From assembly GCF_001423885.1 (NCBI RefSeq), contig NZ_LMPP01000001.1, positions 1,031,543-1,095,542 on the forward strand: 64,000 nucleotides of DNA, written 5' to 3'. Below, piece after piece: positions 34,075 to 43,018 of this stretch. The notes below the pieces were generated by a model that saw only the letters and a program-made list of their open reading frames with translations, made no database searches and was not told where the DNA came from. This DNA is from Rathayibacter sp. Leaf185 (lineage in GTDB: Bacteria > Actinomycetota > Actinomycetes > Actinomycetales > Microbacteriaceae). Positions within the stretch are counted from its first letter, which is position 1, and the number at the start of each line of letters is the position of its first letter. The translations under genes were made by a program, and so were the position numbers.

Positions 34075-34479
34075 ATGGGCAGCGTGGGCAACCTCGGCAA
34101 CTACCAGCGGCTGGTCAGCCTCGCAAAAGCCACCGACGGCCCCGTCAAGCTCGCGATTTACGTCGTCGCCGGAAGCGTTGCAGTCGGAACGATCATTGGA
34201 ACCGCCGCGGGCCCAACGATCAAGAAGGGTCTCCACGAAGCTACTCAAACGGTGAAGCGTATAGTCAAGCCCGCGCCGCTGTCAGGGCATGTCTATACCG
34301 TTTTCCAGGACGCAGAAGGCGATACCGCACCCGAGCTGCGCGCCGGTGACCAGTTCCGAGTCATCGAACAGCACGGCGACGCGATCGTCATCGAGCTACT
34401 CGGAGACGCCGAGAACCCCTACGTCAAGTCTGGAGAACTGCTCGAGTCGGTCTCCGACTTCAAGCTCGCCCCCAGCTGA
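34075..34479 (+). CDS. Small single-pass membrane protein, unknown
   Basis: A 134-residue protein I do not recognise. A transmembrane segment lies at about 26-46 (IYVVAGSVAVGTIIGTAAG). It is followed by a basic stretch (KKGLHEATQTVKRIVK) and a C-terminal beta-rich, SH3-like pattern (GHVYTVFQDAEG, AGDQFRVIEQHGDAIVIELL, PYVKSGELLESV) with no Cys. The ATG at 34075 has AGGGGA upstream. It is the last gene of the island-like composition, 170 bp after the methyltransferase. A link with the restriction-modification pair is only positional. Confidence 0.65.
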   Translation: MGSVGNLGNYQRLVSLAKATDGPVKLAIYVVAGSVAVGTIIGTAAGPTIKKGLHEATQTVKRIVKPAPLSGHVYTVFQDAEGDTAPELRAGDQFRVIEQHGDAIVIELLGDAENPYVKSGELLESVSDFKLAPS

Positions 34480-34729
34480 CCGAGTCCAACCGTGAAGTCT
34501 CACCGAGCAGAAACAGCGGCCCGAACGTCCCCTCATCGCCGCCCTCCCACCGTGATCAGGTCGATCCGCGCGGTCCCGCCAGCACACTTGCTACCCGCCC
34601 TCGAGACATCTCATCGGGTGAGTCTCTGACCGCGAACCTCCGACGCCTGACCGGTCTGGGAGCGCTCCCGGTGGTCCTTCTTGCTACGTTCGAAGCCCGA
34701 GCCGCGGTCCCGGCGGAAGAGGCGTCCTG
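34480..34729 (+). promoter_or_regulatory. Intergenic region with palindrome and probable promoter for the acyltransferase
   Basis: The 250 bp hold no convincing gene. A perfect 12-bp palindrome, GGGAGCGCTCCC, lies at 34658-34669 and a -10-like TACGTT at 34685-34690, so the acyltransferase transcript probably starts near 34697. The right boundary of the island may lie here, but no attachment-site duplication is visible. Confidence 0.4.
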
Positions 34730-35788
34730 ATGCGTGCAGAGCGAGACCAGACGATCGATATCGCCCGCGGTCTCGCCATCACGGCTATCGTCGCCGGACA
34801 TGTCCTGCGCGGATTGGCCTCGTCGCAGATCATCGATTCGTTCAGCACGTCGGCGCAGCTCGCGGATCGGCTTCTATACTCCGTGCACCTCGCAGTTTTC
34901 GCGTTTCTGACGGGGCTCTTCATTCGGCAATCGGTGGAGAAGGCGGGCGTTTCGGCCTACGTGCGCGCGCGCGTCATTCAATTCCTCTACTTGTACGTCG
35001 TCTGGCAGATATTGCAGTCGCTGGTCAAGGTAGTGACGTCGTCGTTCGTGAACTCGCCGAAGGCGCTCGTGGAGGTGCTGTGGTTCTGGTATCCGGAGGG
35101 GCAGCTCTGGTATCTGCCACTGCTCACTGTGGTGCTGCCGTTCATCGCGATTGTCGGGCCGTGGCGGTCGGGGGTGCGCGCGGGGCTGGCGGTGGGGGTC
35201 TCGTTGGTGGTCGGGCTCGCATCGTGGGGGCTTAACGGGCCGGTTGCGGGGACACAGGGGTACGGGATTCTGCCGTTCTTCGTTGTCGGAGCGCTGGTGG
35301 GGGCGGGGGCGTTTGCGGCATGGGCTGGGCGCGTGCGGGCTACGTGGGTGGTGCTTGCGCTGGTGGTCGGCGGCGGGATCTACGTTGCCGGGAACGTGTG
35401 GGGTGGGACGCCTCCGACGACTGGTGGGGAGGTGCGGACCGGTGGGTCGGTGGCGGTCGGGGTGGTGGCGACGTGTGCGGGGATCGTGTTCGTACTCGCG
35501 GTGGCGTGGCTTATCGCGCGATATGCCTCGCCGGTAGCGGCGTTCGCCAGCTTGTTAGGGCGGCGGAGTCTGGAGATATTTCTCGGGCATATTTTATTTG
35601 CCTCGGGGTCGCGAATTGTGCTTGATGCGCTGGGGGTGACGTCGGTCGCTGTTTATATCGTCGTGGGGGTTGCGGTCGGTATTGCTGGGCCTGTTGTACT
35701 GATCCGGGTACTGGACAAGATGCGGTTTCCTTGGCTGTTTGCGGCGCCGTCGAGATGGGTCGGAACTAAGGCGGGCCGGCGTTCGTAG
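34730..35788 (+). CDS. Acyltransferase family 3 membrane protein
   Basis: Integral membrane O-acyltransferase of 352 residues with about ten helices. The N-terminal motif RDQTIDIARGLAITAIVAGH carries the family's RGLAI and catalytic His region. WYPEGQLWYLPLL and SLLGRRSLEIFLGH are further conserved stretches. These proteins acylate sugars of exopolysaccharide, lipids or wall glycans. The second half is unusually rich in GGG and GTG codons, and the end of the gene becomes A/T-richer, unlike the backbone. The ATG is preceded by GAGGCG. It is followed at once by a palindromic repeat. Confidence 0.87.
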   Translation: MRAERDQTIDIARGLAITAIVAGHVLRGLASSQIIDSFSTSAQLADRLLYSVHLAVFAFLTGLFIRQSVEKAGVSAYVRARVIQFLYLYVVWQILQSLVKVVTSSFVNSPKALVEVLWFWYPEGQLWYLPLLTVVLPFIAIVGPWRSGVRAGLAVGVSLVVGLASWGLNGPVAGTQGYGILPFFVVGALVGAGAFAAWAGRVRATWVVLALVVGGGIYVAGNVWGGTPPTTGGEVRTGGSVAVGVVATCAGIVFVLAVAWLIARYASPVAAFASLLGRRSLEIFLGHILFASGSRIVLDALGVTSVAVYIVVGVAVGIAGPVVLIRVLDKMRFPWLFAAPSRWVGTKAGRRS

Positions 35789-35791
35789 GAA

Positions 35792-35831
35792 GGTGGGTCT
35801 CGATACGCCGCCTTCGGCGGCTACTCGACCA
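35792..35831. repeat. Intergenic palindrome, family D (GTCTCGATACGC...CTACTCGACC)
   Basis: An inverted repeat with central hairpin CGCCGCC-TTC-GGCGG, flanked by GGTCTCGATA and TACTCGACC. I recall this motif as a frequent intergenic repeat in Microbacteriaceae. It sits 4 bp after the acyltransferase stop and may serve as its terminator. The 130 bp following to 35963 hold no gene. Confidence 0.65.
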
Positions 35832-35963
35832 ACAGGCTTGAGGGCGGGCTTAAATCAAGGCGGGCGCCTCCTCTGCGAGTCGCGCCCGCGCTCTCCACAA
35901 GGCAAAGCTGGCCGGCTCTCGCCCGTCCTTCTGCGACGAGGGCTCGGGCTTCTCCGCCAGGAG

Positions 35964-36932
35964 TTAGGGGCTGCCGAGGGCGGAGAGGAGCTCGCGCTCG
36001 TCGGGGTCGCTGAGGCCGGCGCCGCCGGGGTGGCCGGCGGCCAGCGTGTCGCGGAGGGTGTCGGCGAGGGGGCGGCGGGTGAGGCCGGCGGCCTCGGCGC
36101 GGGTGGTCAAGCGGGCGTTCATGCCGTACCAGGAGGGGTCGGCCAGCCAGAGGGGCAGGGAGCGGGGGCCGGCCCACTCGTTCACGTCGTGGTCGCGGAG
36201 CCACTGCTCCGAAGCGAGGACGGGCACGGCGGTGGAGCCGAGCGCGGCGGCCGCGAGGTGAGCGGGCAGCGGCATCGTCACTCCGGCAGCGTTGAAGACG
36301 CCCGCGGTGCCCAGTGATGCGCACTGCACCAGCCAGGCCGCCAGGTCGCGCACATCGAGGACGGCGGTCGGCAGCGAAGGGGCGTCCGGCACGAGGACGG
36401 CTCCCTCCACCGCGGGGTGGGCGAAGCGCCACGGCCAGTACGAGGTGCGTCTGGTCGGGTCGCCGGGGCCGCCGAGCAGGCCGGCCCGGGCGAGGAGCGA
36501 TCGTGACGGGCCGAACTCGGCGAGCACGGCCTGCTCGCAGGCGACCTTGGCGGCTCCGTAGTCCTCGGGATCAGTAAACGAGTCGGCGGCGAGCGCCGGC
36601 AGCAGCTCGGCGTCCTCGTCCGCACCGATCGTGGCCTGCGACGCGTAGACGTTGCCGGTCGAGACGAAGAGGTACCGGCCCGCCTCCCCCAGGTCGCGCA
36701 CCGACCGGCGCACGTGGCCGGGCTGCCGGGCGACGTCGATCACGGCGTCCCACTGCTCGGCAGCCACGAAGGACAGAGCGTCGTCGTGGTCGCGGTCGGC
36801 GCGGATCAGGCGCGCGCCCTCGGGCACGTCCGTGCCGCGGGCGACGCAGGTGACTTCGTGGCCGCGGGCGAGCGCCTCCGTCGCGAGCTGCCGGCCGAGC
36901 CAGGCGGTGCCACCGAGGATCAGAAGCTTCAT
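35964..36932 (-). CDS. NAD-dependent epimerase/dehydratase-like reductase (extended SDR)
   Basis: A 322-residue extended short-chain dehydrogenase. The nucleotide-binding motif is ILGGTAWLGRQLA at the N-terminus, and the catalytic region shows STGNVYASQ and YGAAKVACEQAV (YxxxK). Such proteins act on nucleotide sugars or other carbonyl substrates; members like this one are often annotated as generic NAD-dependent epimerases. No operon partner is present: the gene stands alone between two repeats and is divergent from the adhesin gene. Confidence 0.83.
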   Translation of the reverse strand: MKLLILGGTAWLGRQLATEALARGHEVTCVARGTDVPEGARLIRADRDHDDALSFVAAEQWDAVIDVARQPGHVRRSVRDLGEAGRYLFVSTGNVYASQATIGADEDAELLPALAADSFTDPEDYGAAKVACEQAVLAEFGPSRSLLARAGLLGGPGDPTRRTSYWPWRFAHPAVEGAVLVPDAPSLPTAVLDVRDLAAWLVQCASLGTAGVFNAAGVTMPLPAHLAAAALGSTAVPVLASEQWLRDHDVNEWAGPRSLPLWLADPSWYGMNARLTTRAEAAGLTRRPLADTLRDTLAAGHPGGAGLSDPDERELLSALGSP

Positions 36933-36962
36933 CCCGGCATGCTGTCACGGCCTCCGAACATT

Positions 36963-37020
36963 CAGTTGCCCGAAAAGGCTCGCCGGAGGGCTCGAGAACG
37001 AGCCTTCTCGGGCAACTCAG
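36963..37020. repeat. Intergenic palindrome, family A copy 2
   Basis: Arms CAGTTGCCCGAAAAGGCTCG and CGAGCCTTCTCGGGCAACTC pair with few mismatches around a 16-nt centre. The right arm is identical over about 24 bp to 11390-11413. This copy is 30 bp upstream of the epimerase-like gene start, not at a gene end. Confidence 0.75.
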
Positions 37021-37445
37021 CACCGCTACGGGCGCAGAAACGGACCCGAAGGGAGCACGCGCGCGTCAGGTCGGCGGCATTCTCCGCCAGCACGCGCGGC
37101 AACAGACCGGCGCCCACGGTCGCGCCCGGCCCGATGCGCAGACGCCCTCAGCTCAGCCGCGAGTTCCCCGCCCACGAGCCCCGCGGCCCGGATCTGTGCG
37201 GATCTTCACGGTCTCCGGCGCCTCCGAGACGGCGGGAGGCCACGACTCCGTCTCTGCACGCACCCGCTGAAGCTGAATGCTCCGTGAGCACTCGCCGCAC
37301 CAGCTCTGGATGCCACCCGAATGGGCGTCATCGGATTGGTCCTCCACGTGCCCACTTAGGGGGACATTTCATCCCGGGCAGAACCGTATCTTGATGGCTG
37401 CTCGACCGGGACGATCCGGCCCAGCGGAGTCTGGGAGAACACGTC
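37021..37445 (+). promoter_or_regulatory. Intergenic region upstream of the surface-fibre operon
   Basis: The 425 bp contain no gene I can support. The last ~60 bp are relatively A/T-rich around TATCTTGATGG (near 37389) and probably contain the promoter; GGGAGAAC, 4 bp before the ATG at 37446, is the ribosome binding site. Confidence 0.35.
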
Positions 37446-40400
37446 ATGTCGGAAGTGCGCGCGCTCGGGCGCCACCGACGCACCCCGCGCACCGAGCGCC
37501 GCTCCGTCGCGCTGACCCTCGTTCTCGCGCTGCTCGCGGCCGTCCTGGTCGTGCTGCCGGCGACGAGGGCCGAGGCCGCGACGGTGCTCCTCCAGGAGAG
37601 CTTCGGCGGTACGAGCGTGCCCGATCCGGCCTGGCAGGCGCTCGACAGCGCCTGCATCACCCGCGCCACCGCGGCTCCGCCGAGCGGGGCGTCGAACCTC
37701 GGAGTCTGCGCCAACCGCGAGCAGGCTCCTCGCGCCGACTTCGCGACAGGGTTCCTCCAGCTGACCGACACCCGCAACAACGCGAAGGGCGGCGCCGTCT
37801 TCAACCGGCCGATCCCGGCGACCGGCGGGCTCGACGTGCAGTTCGACCAGTACCAGTACCAGGCGCTCCTCGGGCTGCAGGGCGCCGACGGCATCGGCTT
37901 CTTCCTCACCGACGGGTCGCGCAGCCTGACCGCCGCGGGTGCCCCCGGAGGGTCGCTCGGCTACGGGCAGTCGACAGCGGTCCCCGGCGTCAACGGCGGC
38001 TACCTCGGCATCGGCCTCGACGTGTACGGCAACTTCTCGTTCGACGACGGCGGGCTGGGCGCCGGCTGTCCCACCAACTCCGCGACGGGCGCCCGGGTGC
38101 AGAACCGCATCGTCGCTCGCGGCCCCGGGCAGGGGACGGCCAACTACTGCTACATCGCGCGCAGCAGCGCGATCTCCCTCCGCCCCACCCTCAACCTCGC
38201 CAGCACCGGCACGCCGGGCACGGACGTCGGCCGCACCATCCGCGTCACGATCTCGCCCGACGCCAAGCCCGTCGTGACCGTGTACTACGGCAGCTCGGCG
38301 GGGCTGCCCGCCGCGAGCCTGACCCAGGTGATGCAGTTCACGATGGCGACGAACGCGCCGCCCACCTTCAAGCTCGGCTTCACCGCCTCGACCGGCGGCT
38401 CGAGCGACACGCACCTGATCCGCAACGTGTCGGTCTCCTCCATCACCAACCTCGACGACGTCACGCTGGTCAAGCAGATCGACCGCACCACGACGCAGCC
38501 CGCGGCCTACACCGAGGGCTCGGTCATCCCCTACCAGTTCGTCGTCACCAACGGCTCGGTCAACGGCACGCTCAGCGGAGTCGCGGTCTCGGACCCGAAG
38601 GTCCCGACGGTCACCTGCCCGACGACGCAGCTCGCGCCTCTCGCGACCGTCACCTGCACCGGCACGCACACCGTCACGCCCGCCGAGGCGCTGGCGGGCA
38701 CCCTCGTCAACACGGCCACGGCCTCGGCGACGAAGACGACACCCGGCCAGGCCACGGTCGCTGTCACCAGCAAGACCGCCACCGTCACCGCCCCGATCGC
38801 CACGCCCGCCCCCGCGATCGCCCTCACCAAGACCGGCGCCCTCGCCGACACCAACGCCAACACGCTCGCGGACGCCGGCGAGACCATCACCTACAGCTTC
38901 GCCGCCCGCAACAGCGGCAACGTGAGCCTGCAGAACGTCGCCGTCTCCGACCCGAAGGTCTCGGGCATCACGCCGACGACCGCGACCATCGCCCCCGGAG
39001 CGACCGCCACCTTCACCTCCGCGCCGTACACGGTCACGCAGGCCGACATCAACAGCGGCGCCTCGCTCACCAACACCGCGACGGTCAGCGGACGCACCCT
39101 CGCGACCACTCCCACCACGGTCACGGCGACCTCGTCCGTCAACACTCCCATCCGCTACGCCCCCGCGATCAGCCTCACCAAGAACGGCATGCTCTCGGGC
39201 TCCACGGTCGGCTCGACCATCGCGTACACCTTCACCGCCGCCAACACGGGCAACGTGCCGCTCACCGGAGTCGCGATCACCGACCCGAAGGTCACCGTCG
39301 TCTACGGCACCTGGCCGGGCGCGACCGGCGAGCTCGGCCTCGGGCAGTCGGTCACCGCCTCCGCGACGTACACGCTCACCCAGGCCGACGTCGACGCCGG
39401 CTCGGTCGTCAACACGGCGACGGTGACGGGCAAGCCGCCCACCGGCGCGAACGTCACCGCCACAGCCACCCGCACCACCACCCTGAACCGCGCCAACGAT
39501 CTCGCGTTCACCAAGACGGCGAACCCGGCCTTCATCAGCGCCGCCGGCACCGTCGTGACCTACACGTTCCGCGCGACGAACACGGGCAACACCACGCTCA
39601 CCAGCGTCGGCATCACCGACCCCAAGAGCGGCCTCTCGGCGCTCGCCTTCACCTGGCCGGGCACGGCCGGCCGGCTCGCTCCGGGCCAGGTCGTCACCGC
39701 GACCGCCACCTACACGACCACCGCGGCCGACGTCACCGCGGGCACGATCTCGAACACCGCGACCGCCACCGGCACACCGCCGACGGGCGGCGCGCTCGCC
39801 CGCACCGCCTCGGTGAGCATCTCGGTGATCCCCGACCCGCAGGCCGACTCGGCCACGGTGGTGCAGGGCGGCTCGGTCGTGATCGACGTGCTCGCCAACG
39901 ACGGCGCAGCGGCCACCGGCTCGACGTTCTCGCGGGCGCAGCTCTCGGCGACCCCCAAGGTCATCGGAGGCGCGGCGTCGCCCGCCCCCGCCACCCCGGT
40001 CATGGGGTCGGTCACCTGCGTCGACAGCGGCGCCACCCGGGGCCAGTGCACCTACCGGCCCATCGCCGCCCACGTCGGCACCGACGTCTTCGACTACGCG
40101 CTGTCGGGCACCTACGGCACCTGGAACGTGCGCGTCACGGTCACCGTGACCGCCGTGAACCACGCGCCCGTCGCCCGGCCCGACCGCGCGGTCGCCACGG
40201 CCGGAGGCTCCTCCGTCACCGTCACGCCGCTCGCGAACGACACCGACGAGGACGCGGGCGCGACGCTCACGCTCTCCTCCGTCGGCACGGTCAGCAGCGG
40301 AGCCTTCACCTGCGCGGGAGCGACCTGCAGCTACACCCCCGGCGCGGTCACCGGCTCGTTCCCGGTCGCCTACACCGTGACCGACGGAGCGCTCACGGCG

Positions 40401-40808
40401 AGCAGCACCATCACGGTGTTCGTCGACCCCGCCCCGCTCACCCGCCGCGGCTTCCACGACACCGACACGACCGGCGGCACGATCGGGCTCGGCACCTGGA
40501 CCCGCTCCTCCGCCGTGGCCACCCCGGTCGCCGGCTGCACGGCGAACCGCCCGAGCACCCTCGTGACCTGGGCCGCCGTGCCCGGCACCACGGGCTACGT
40601 GCTCGAGCGGCGTCTCACCGGGGCGACCGCGTGGACCGTGGTGGCGACTCCCAGCGCGGCGGCCACGAGCTTCACCGACGACCGGCTCGGCGAGGGCCGC
40701 AGCTACCAGTGGCGGGTGCGACCCGATCTGCAGCGCTGGCTCGGCGTCGCCTCGGCCGCCTCGACGGCGGCCACGCAGCCGGCCGTCACCACCGCGAGGG
40801 GCTGCTGA
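37446..40808 (+). CDS. Secreted lectin/DUF11-repeat adhesin
   Basis: A 1120-residue surface protein. A signal peptide (about 20-45, ending AEAA) precedes an L-type lectin-like domain (about 50-335) with GGLDVQFDQYQYQ, DGIGFFLTDGS and GYLGIGLDVYGNFS. Four DUF11-type Ig-like repeats follow (about 340-790), each ending in an NTAT element. Then come two Ig-like modules, one with VDVLAND-like and one with LANDTDEDAG calcium-type motifs, and a C-terminal fibronectin-like domain. No wall anchor is visible at the end (ARGC). It is the first gene of a run with TasA-like proteins and SipW-type peptidase, pointing to a role in cell-surface fibres or adhesion. Confidence 0.83.
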   Translation: MSEVRALGRHRRTPRTERRSVALTLVLALLAAVLVVLPATRAEAATVLLQESFGGTSVPDPAWQALDSACITRATAAPPSGASNLGVCANREQAPRADFATGFLQLTDTRNNAKGGAVFNRPIPATGGLDVQFDQYQYQALLGLQGADGIGFFLTDGSRSLTAAGAPGGSLGYGQSTAVPGVNGGYLGIGLDVYGNFSFDDGGLGAGCPTNSATGARVQNRIVARGPGQGTANYCYIARSSAISLRPTLNLASTGTPGTDVGRTIRVTISPDAKPVVTVYYGSSAGLPAASLTQVMQFTMATNAPPTFKLGFTASTGGSSDTHLIRNVSVSSITNLDDVTLVKQIDRTTTQPAAYTEGSVIPYQFVVTNGSVNGTLSGVAVSDPKVPTVTCPTTQLAPLATVTCTGTHTVTPAEALAGTLVNTATASATKTTPGQATVAVTSKTATVTAPIATPAPAIALTKTGALADTNANTLADAGETITYSFAARNSGNVSLQNVAVSDPKVSGITPTTATIAPGATATFTSAPYTVTQADINSGASLTNTATVSGRTLATTPTTVTATSSVNTPIRYAPAISLTKNGMLSGSTVGSTIAYTFTAANTGNVPLTGVAITDPKVTVVYGTWPGATGELGLGQSVTASATYTLTQADVDAGSVVNTATVTGKPPTGANVTATATRTTTLNRANDLAFTKTANPAFISAAGTVVTYTFRATNTGNTTLTSVGITDPKSGLSALAFTWPGTAGRLAPGQVVTATATYTTTAADVTAGTISNTATATGTPPTGGALARTASVSISVIPDPQADSATVVQGGSVVIDVLANDGAAATGSTFSRAQLSATPKVIGGAASPAPATPVMGSVTCVDSGATRGQCTYRPIAAHVGTDVFDYALSGTYGTWNVRVTVTVTAVNHAPVARPDRAVATAGGSSVTVTPLANDTDEDAGATLTLSSVGTVSSGAFTCAGATCSYTPGAVTGSFPVAYTVTDGALTASSTITVFVDPAPLTRRGFHDTDTTGGTIGLGTWTRSSAVATPVAGCTANRPSTLVTWAAVPGTTGYVLERRLTGATAWTVVATPSAAATSFTDDRLGEGRSYQWRVRPDLQRWLGVASAASTAATQPAVTTARGC

Positions 40809-40896
40809 TGCGCCTCCCGCCCCGCACTCGACCCGCACACGCCCGTGCCGGGAAGACCACGCCCGACCCGGGCACCCACCAGAGAGGAACGGTCTC

Positions 40897-41607
40897 ATGA
40901 CCATCACAGCACCCGAATCCGCCCCGAAGCGCCGCACCCCCTGGAAGAAGATCGCCCTCACGGGCGGTGTCCTCCTGGCCGCGGGCGCCCTCGCCGGCGC
41001 CGGCGCCTTCGCCGTCTTCACCGACTCCGGAACCGCGGTCGGCACCGTCGACGCCGGCCAGACCGACATCACCGTGACCGGAGACTTCGTCGTCACCGAC
41101 ATCGCACCCGGCGACACGGTCCAGCGCCCGCTGAACCTCACGCTGCCGAACGCGACCAACGACGGCAACCTCGTCTCGACGGTGCGCTTCTACCAGGACG
41201 TGACCGCGCAGTCGGTCGGCACCGACGACCCGGCCCTCACCGGACCGGGCGAGTCGCTCGTCACGGGCACCGACGGGCTCACCTACCGCCTGCTCACCTG
41301 CTCCGTCGCGTGGACCACGACGACCGCCCCGGCCGGCCCCTACGACTGCGCCGGCACCACCACCGTCACCGGCACCGGCAAGCTGTCGACGATCGGCGGA
41401 GTCGCGAACGCCGTCGACTTCACGCCCGCCAGCTTCGGCATCACCCCCACCGCGACCGGGACCTTCCCCTCGGACGCCGGTGACGTGACGCTGAACACTC
41501 TGATCGAGCTCGTGCTGCCCACCGCGGCCGACAACGACTACGAGAACGCCTCGGCGACGATCACCTTCACCGCCGCCGCCATCCAGCGCGCCGGCATCCA
41601 GAAGTAG
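40897..41607 (+). CDS. TasA/camelysin-like fibre subunit, copy 1
   Basis: A 236-residue protein. A basic N-terminus (KRRTPWKKIALTGG) leads into a hydrophobic signal segment and the phrase AGAFAVFTDSGTAVG, the usual signal-peptidase site and start of mature TasA/camelysin-like proteins processed by SipW. The rest is a beta-rich sandwich with an SNASD-like beta pattern (VTVTGDFVVTDIAPGDTVQRPL). In Bacillus TasA forms biofilm fibres. ATG is preceded by GAGAGGAACG. The SipW-like peptidase two genes downstream is its likely processing enzyme. A hairpin after the gene may set it at a higher level than the downstream genes. Confidence 0.78.
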   Translation: MTITAPESAPKRRTPWKKIALTGGVLLAAGALAGAGAFAVFTDSGTAVGTVDAGQTDITVTGDFVVTDIAPGDTVQRPLNLTLPNATNDGNLVSTVRFYQDVTAQSVGTDDPALTGPGESLVTGTDGLTYRLLTCSVAWTTTTAPAGPYDCAGTTTVTGTGKLSTIGGVANAVDFTPASFGITPTATGTFPSDAGDVTLNTLIELVLPTAADNDYENASATITFTAAAIQRAGIQK

Positions 41608-41614
41608 CCCGCTC

Positions 41615-41644
41615 CCGCTCCGTCCGTCCCCCCGGGCGGAGCGG
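41615..41644 (+). terminator. Hairpin between the TasA-like and anchor-protein genes
   Basis: CCGCTCCG pairs with CGGAGCGG (41615-41622 with 41637-41644), followed by GTCCCTCTT. Located 8 bp after the stop, it is probably a partial terminator within the operon. Confidence 0.5.
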
Positions 41645-41708
41645 GTCCCTCTTCCCGTCCTGCCCCCGCCTGGGCGGGGCGGGAACCTCCTGCACTCCCC
41701 GGAGCCCC

Positions 41709-42485
41709 ATGCACCACGCACGCGCGATCGGCACCGCCCTCGCGGCGGTCCTCGTCGCGCCGGTCCCCGTCCTGCTCGGGCCGGCGGCGAGCGCCGCGCC
41801 GCAGCGCGTCATCGACGTCCGCGAGCTCAGCGCCCCGGCCGCGCTGTCGGGACTCGCCCCCGGCGACACCGCCGAGTGGGCGGCCGAGGTGACCAACATC
41901 GGCACCTCGCCGCACGACCTCTCGGTGGCCTTCGTCGTCGACGGACCCGACGACCTCGCCACCGACCCCCGCGACGGGCTCCAGCTGGTCGTCGACCTCT
42001 GCCCGTCGGCCTTCACCGTCGTCGACCGGCGCCTCGCCGACGGCCGCGACATCGAGCGCTACGACTGCCCCGACGACACCGTCCCGCTCGGCGCGGGACC
42101 GGCCGCCGTCCTCGGCCGCCTCGAGGGGTCTCGGCCCGTCGCCAGCGGGACCACGATCGGGGTGCGGGTGCGGGTGGCCTTCCCGGCCTCGGCCGGCAAC
42201 GCGCTCGAGGACACGGATGCGGGGCTGCGCGTCGTCGTGACCGAGGCCGACGCTCCGGTCGACACCGGGAACGGGCCGATCGCGGGCGGCGGGGTCCCGG
42301 TCCCCGGCGACGTCCTGCTCCCCGGCGGTCCGGCGCTTCCCGGCGGCCTGACGCTCCCCGGAGGTCTGGCCGTCACCGGTCGCGACGTCGGAGCCGCCCT
42401 CCTCGGTGGCCTGATCGCGCTCGGCACCGGCGCGCTGATCGTCGCGGCCGGCCGACGACGACGCGACGAGGAGGAGCACGCATGA
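41709..42485 (+). CDS. Secreted protein with LAVTG sorting-type C-terminus
   Basis: A 258-residue protein. Signal peptide (about 1-30, ending ASAAP), a beta-sandwich domain (about 32-165), then short Pro/Gly repeats (VPVPGDVLLPGG, LPGGLTLPGG), then LAVTG followed by a hydrophobic helix and RRRRDEEEHA. LAXTG plus membrane helix plus basic tail is the sorting signal of class E sortases in high-GC actinobacteria; no sortase gene is in this window. The stop overlaps the SipW-like gene by 4 bp. It may be the wall-anchored base or cap of the TasA-like fibre. Confidence 0.78.
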   Translation: MHHARAIGTALAAVLVAPVPVLLGPAASAAPQRVIDVRELSAPAALSGLAPGDTAEWAAEVTNIGTSPHDLSVAFVVDGPDDLATDPRDGLQLVVDLCPSAFTVVDRRLADGRDIERYDCPDDTVPLGAGPAAVLGRLEGSRPVASGTTIGVRVRVAFPASAGNALEDTDAGLRVVVTEADAPVDTGNGPIAGGGVPVPGDVLLPGGPALPGGLTLPGGLAVTGRDVGAALLGGLIALGTGALIVAAGRRRRDEEEHA

Positions 42486-43018
42486 AGCTCCTCCGCGCCG
42501 TCCTCGGCATCGCGGTCGGCCTCCTCGCCGTCGTCGGCATCGGCGTCTTCGTCCTCTCGGCCCTCGGCCTCGTGCGCCTCGTCCCCGTGCTCTCGAACTC
42601 GATGGCGCCCGGCATGCCCGTCGGCTCGCTCGCGATCACCCTTCCCGTCGCTCCCTCCGAGATCCGCGCGGGCGACGTCGTCGTCTTCACCGATCCGGAT
42701 GTGCCGGAGCGCCGCGTGATCCACCGCGTCACCTTCGTCTACCCCGAGGCCGAGGCGGCCGAGCTGCGCGGCCGCGAACCCGGAGAGCTCGCGCTCACCA
42801 CGAAGGGCGACAACAACCCCGCCGCCGACCCGTGGATCGTGACGATCGCCGATCAGCGCATCTGGCGCGAGCAGAGCATCGTGCCCCTGCTGGGCTGGCC
42901 GAGCATCGCGCTCTCGCGGCCCGAGGCGCGGTTCGTGCTCTTCGCGGTCGGCGGCGCGAGCGTCGTCGGCGCCGTCCTCGTCGCGATCTGGCGTCGGCCG
43001 ACGGAGGCCCGCTCGTGA
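42482..43018 (+). CDS. sipW: SipW-type signal peptidase I
   Basis: A 178-residue membrane peptidase of family S26B. The N-terminal helix (about 5-30) is followed by the catalytic Ser in VLSNSMAPGMPVG (S40) and by RRVIHRV, where His81 replaces the Lys of bacterial LepB, as in ER/SipW-type enzymes. TKGDNNPAADPW is the third conserved box. A second helix lies at the C-terminus. It is translationally coupled on both sides (ATGA at 42482, GTGA at 43015). It probably processes the two TasA-like precursors encoded here. The symbol is by analogy with the Bacillus gene. Confidence 0.88.
   Translation: MKLLRAVLGIAVGLLAVVGIGVFVLSALGLVRLVPVLSNSMAPGMPVGSLAITLPVAPSEIRAGDVVVFTDPDVPERRVIHRVTFVYPEAEAAELRGREPGELALTTKGDNNPAADPWIVTIADQRIWREQSIVPLLGWPSIALSRPEARFVLFAVGGASVVGAVLVAIWRRPTEARS

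Noticed and set aside
33805-34248. Open frame on the minus strand across the methyltransferase 3' end
   Set aside because: No ribosome binding site or family resemblance; overlaps better-supported genes on the plus strand.
34480-34729. Possible attachment site or tRNA fragment at the right border of the island
   Set aside because: No tRNA-like cloverleaf and no direct repeat matching the left border could be found by eye.
37356-41168. Very long open frame antisense to the adhesin and TasA-like genes
   Set aside because: Its protein is low-complexity Gly/Ala/Arg/Asp-rich sequence with no domain; the open frame is a by-product of high GC at third codon positions.
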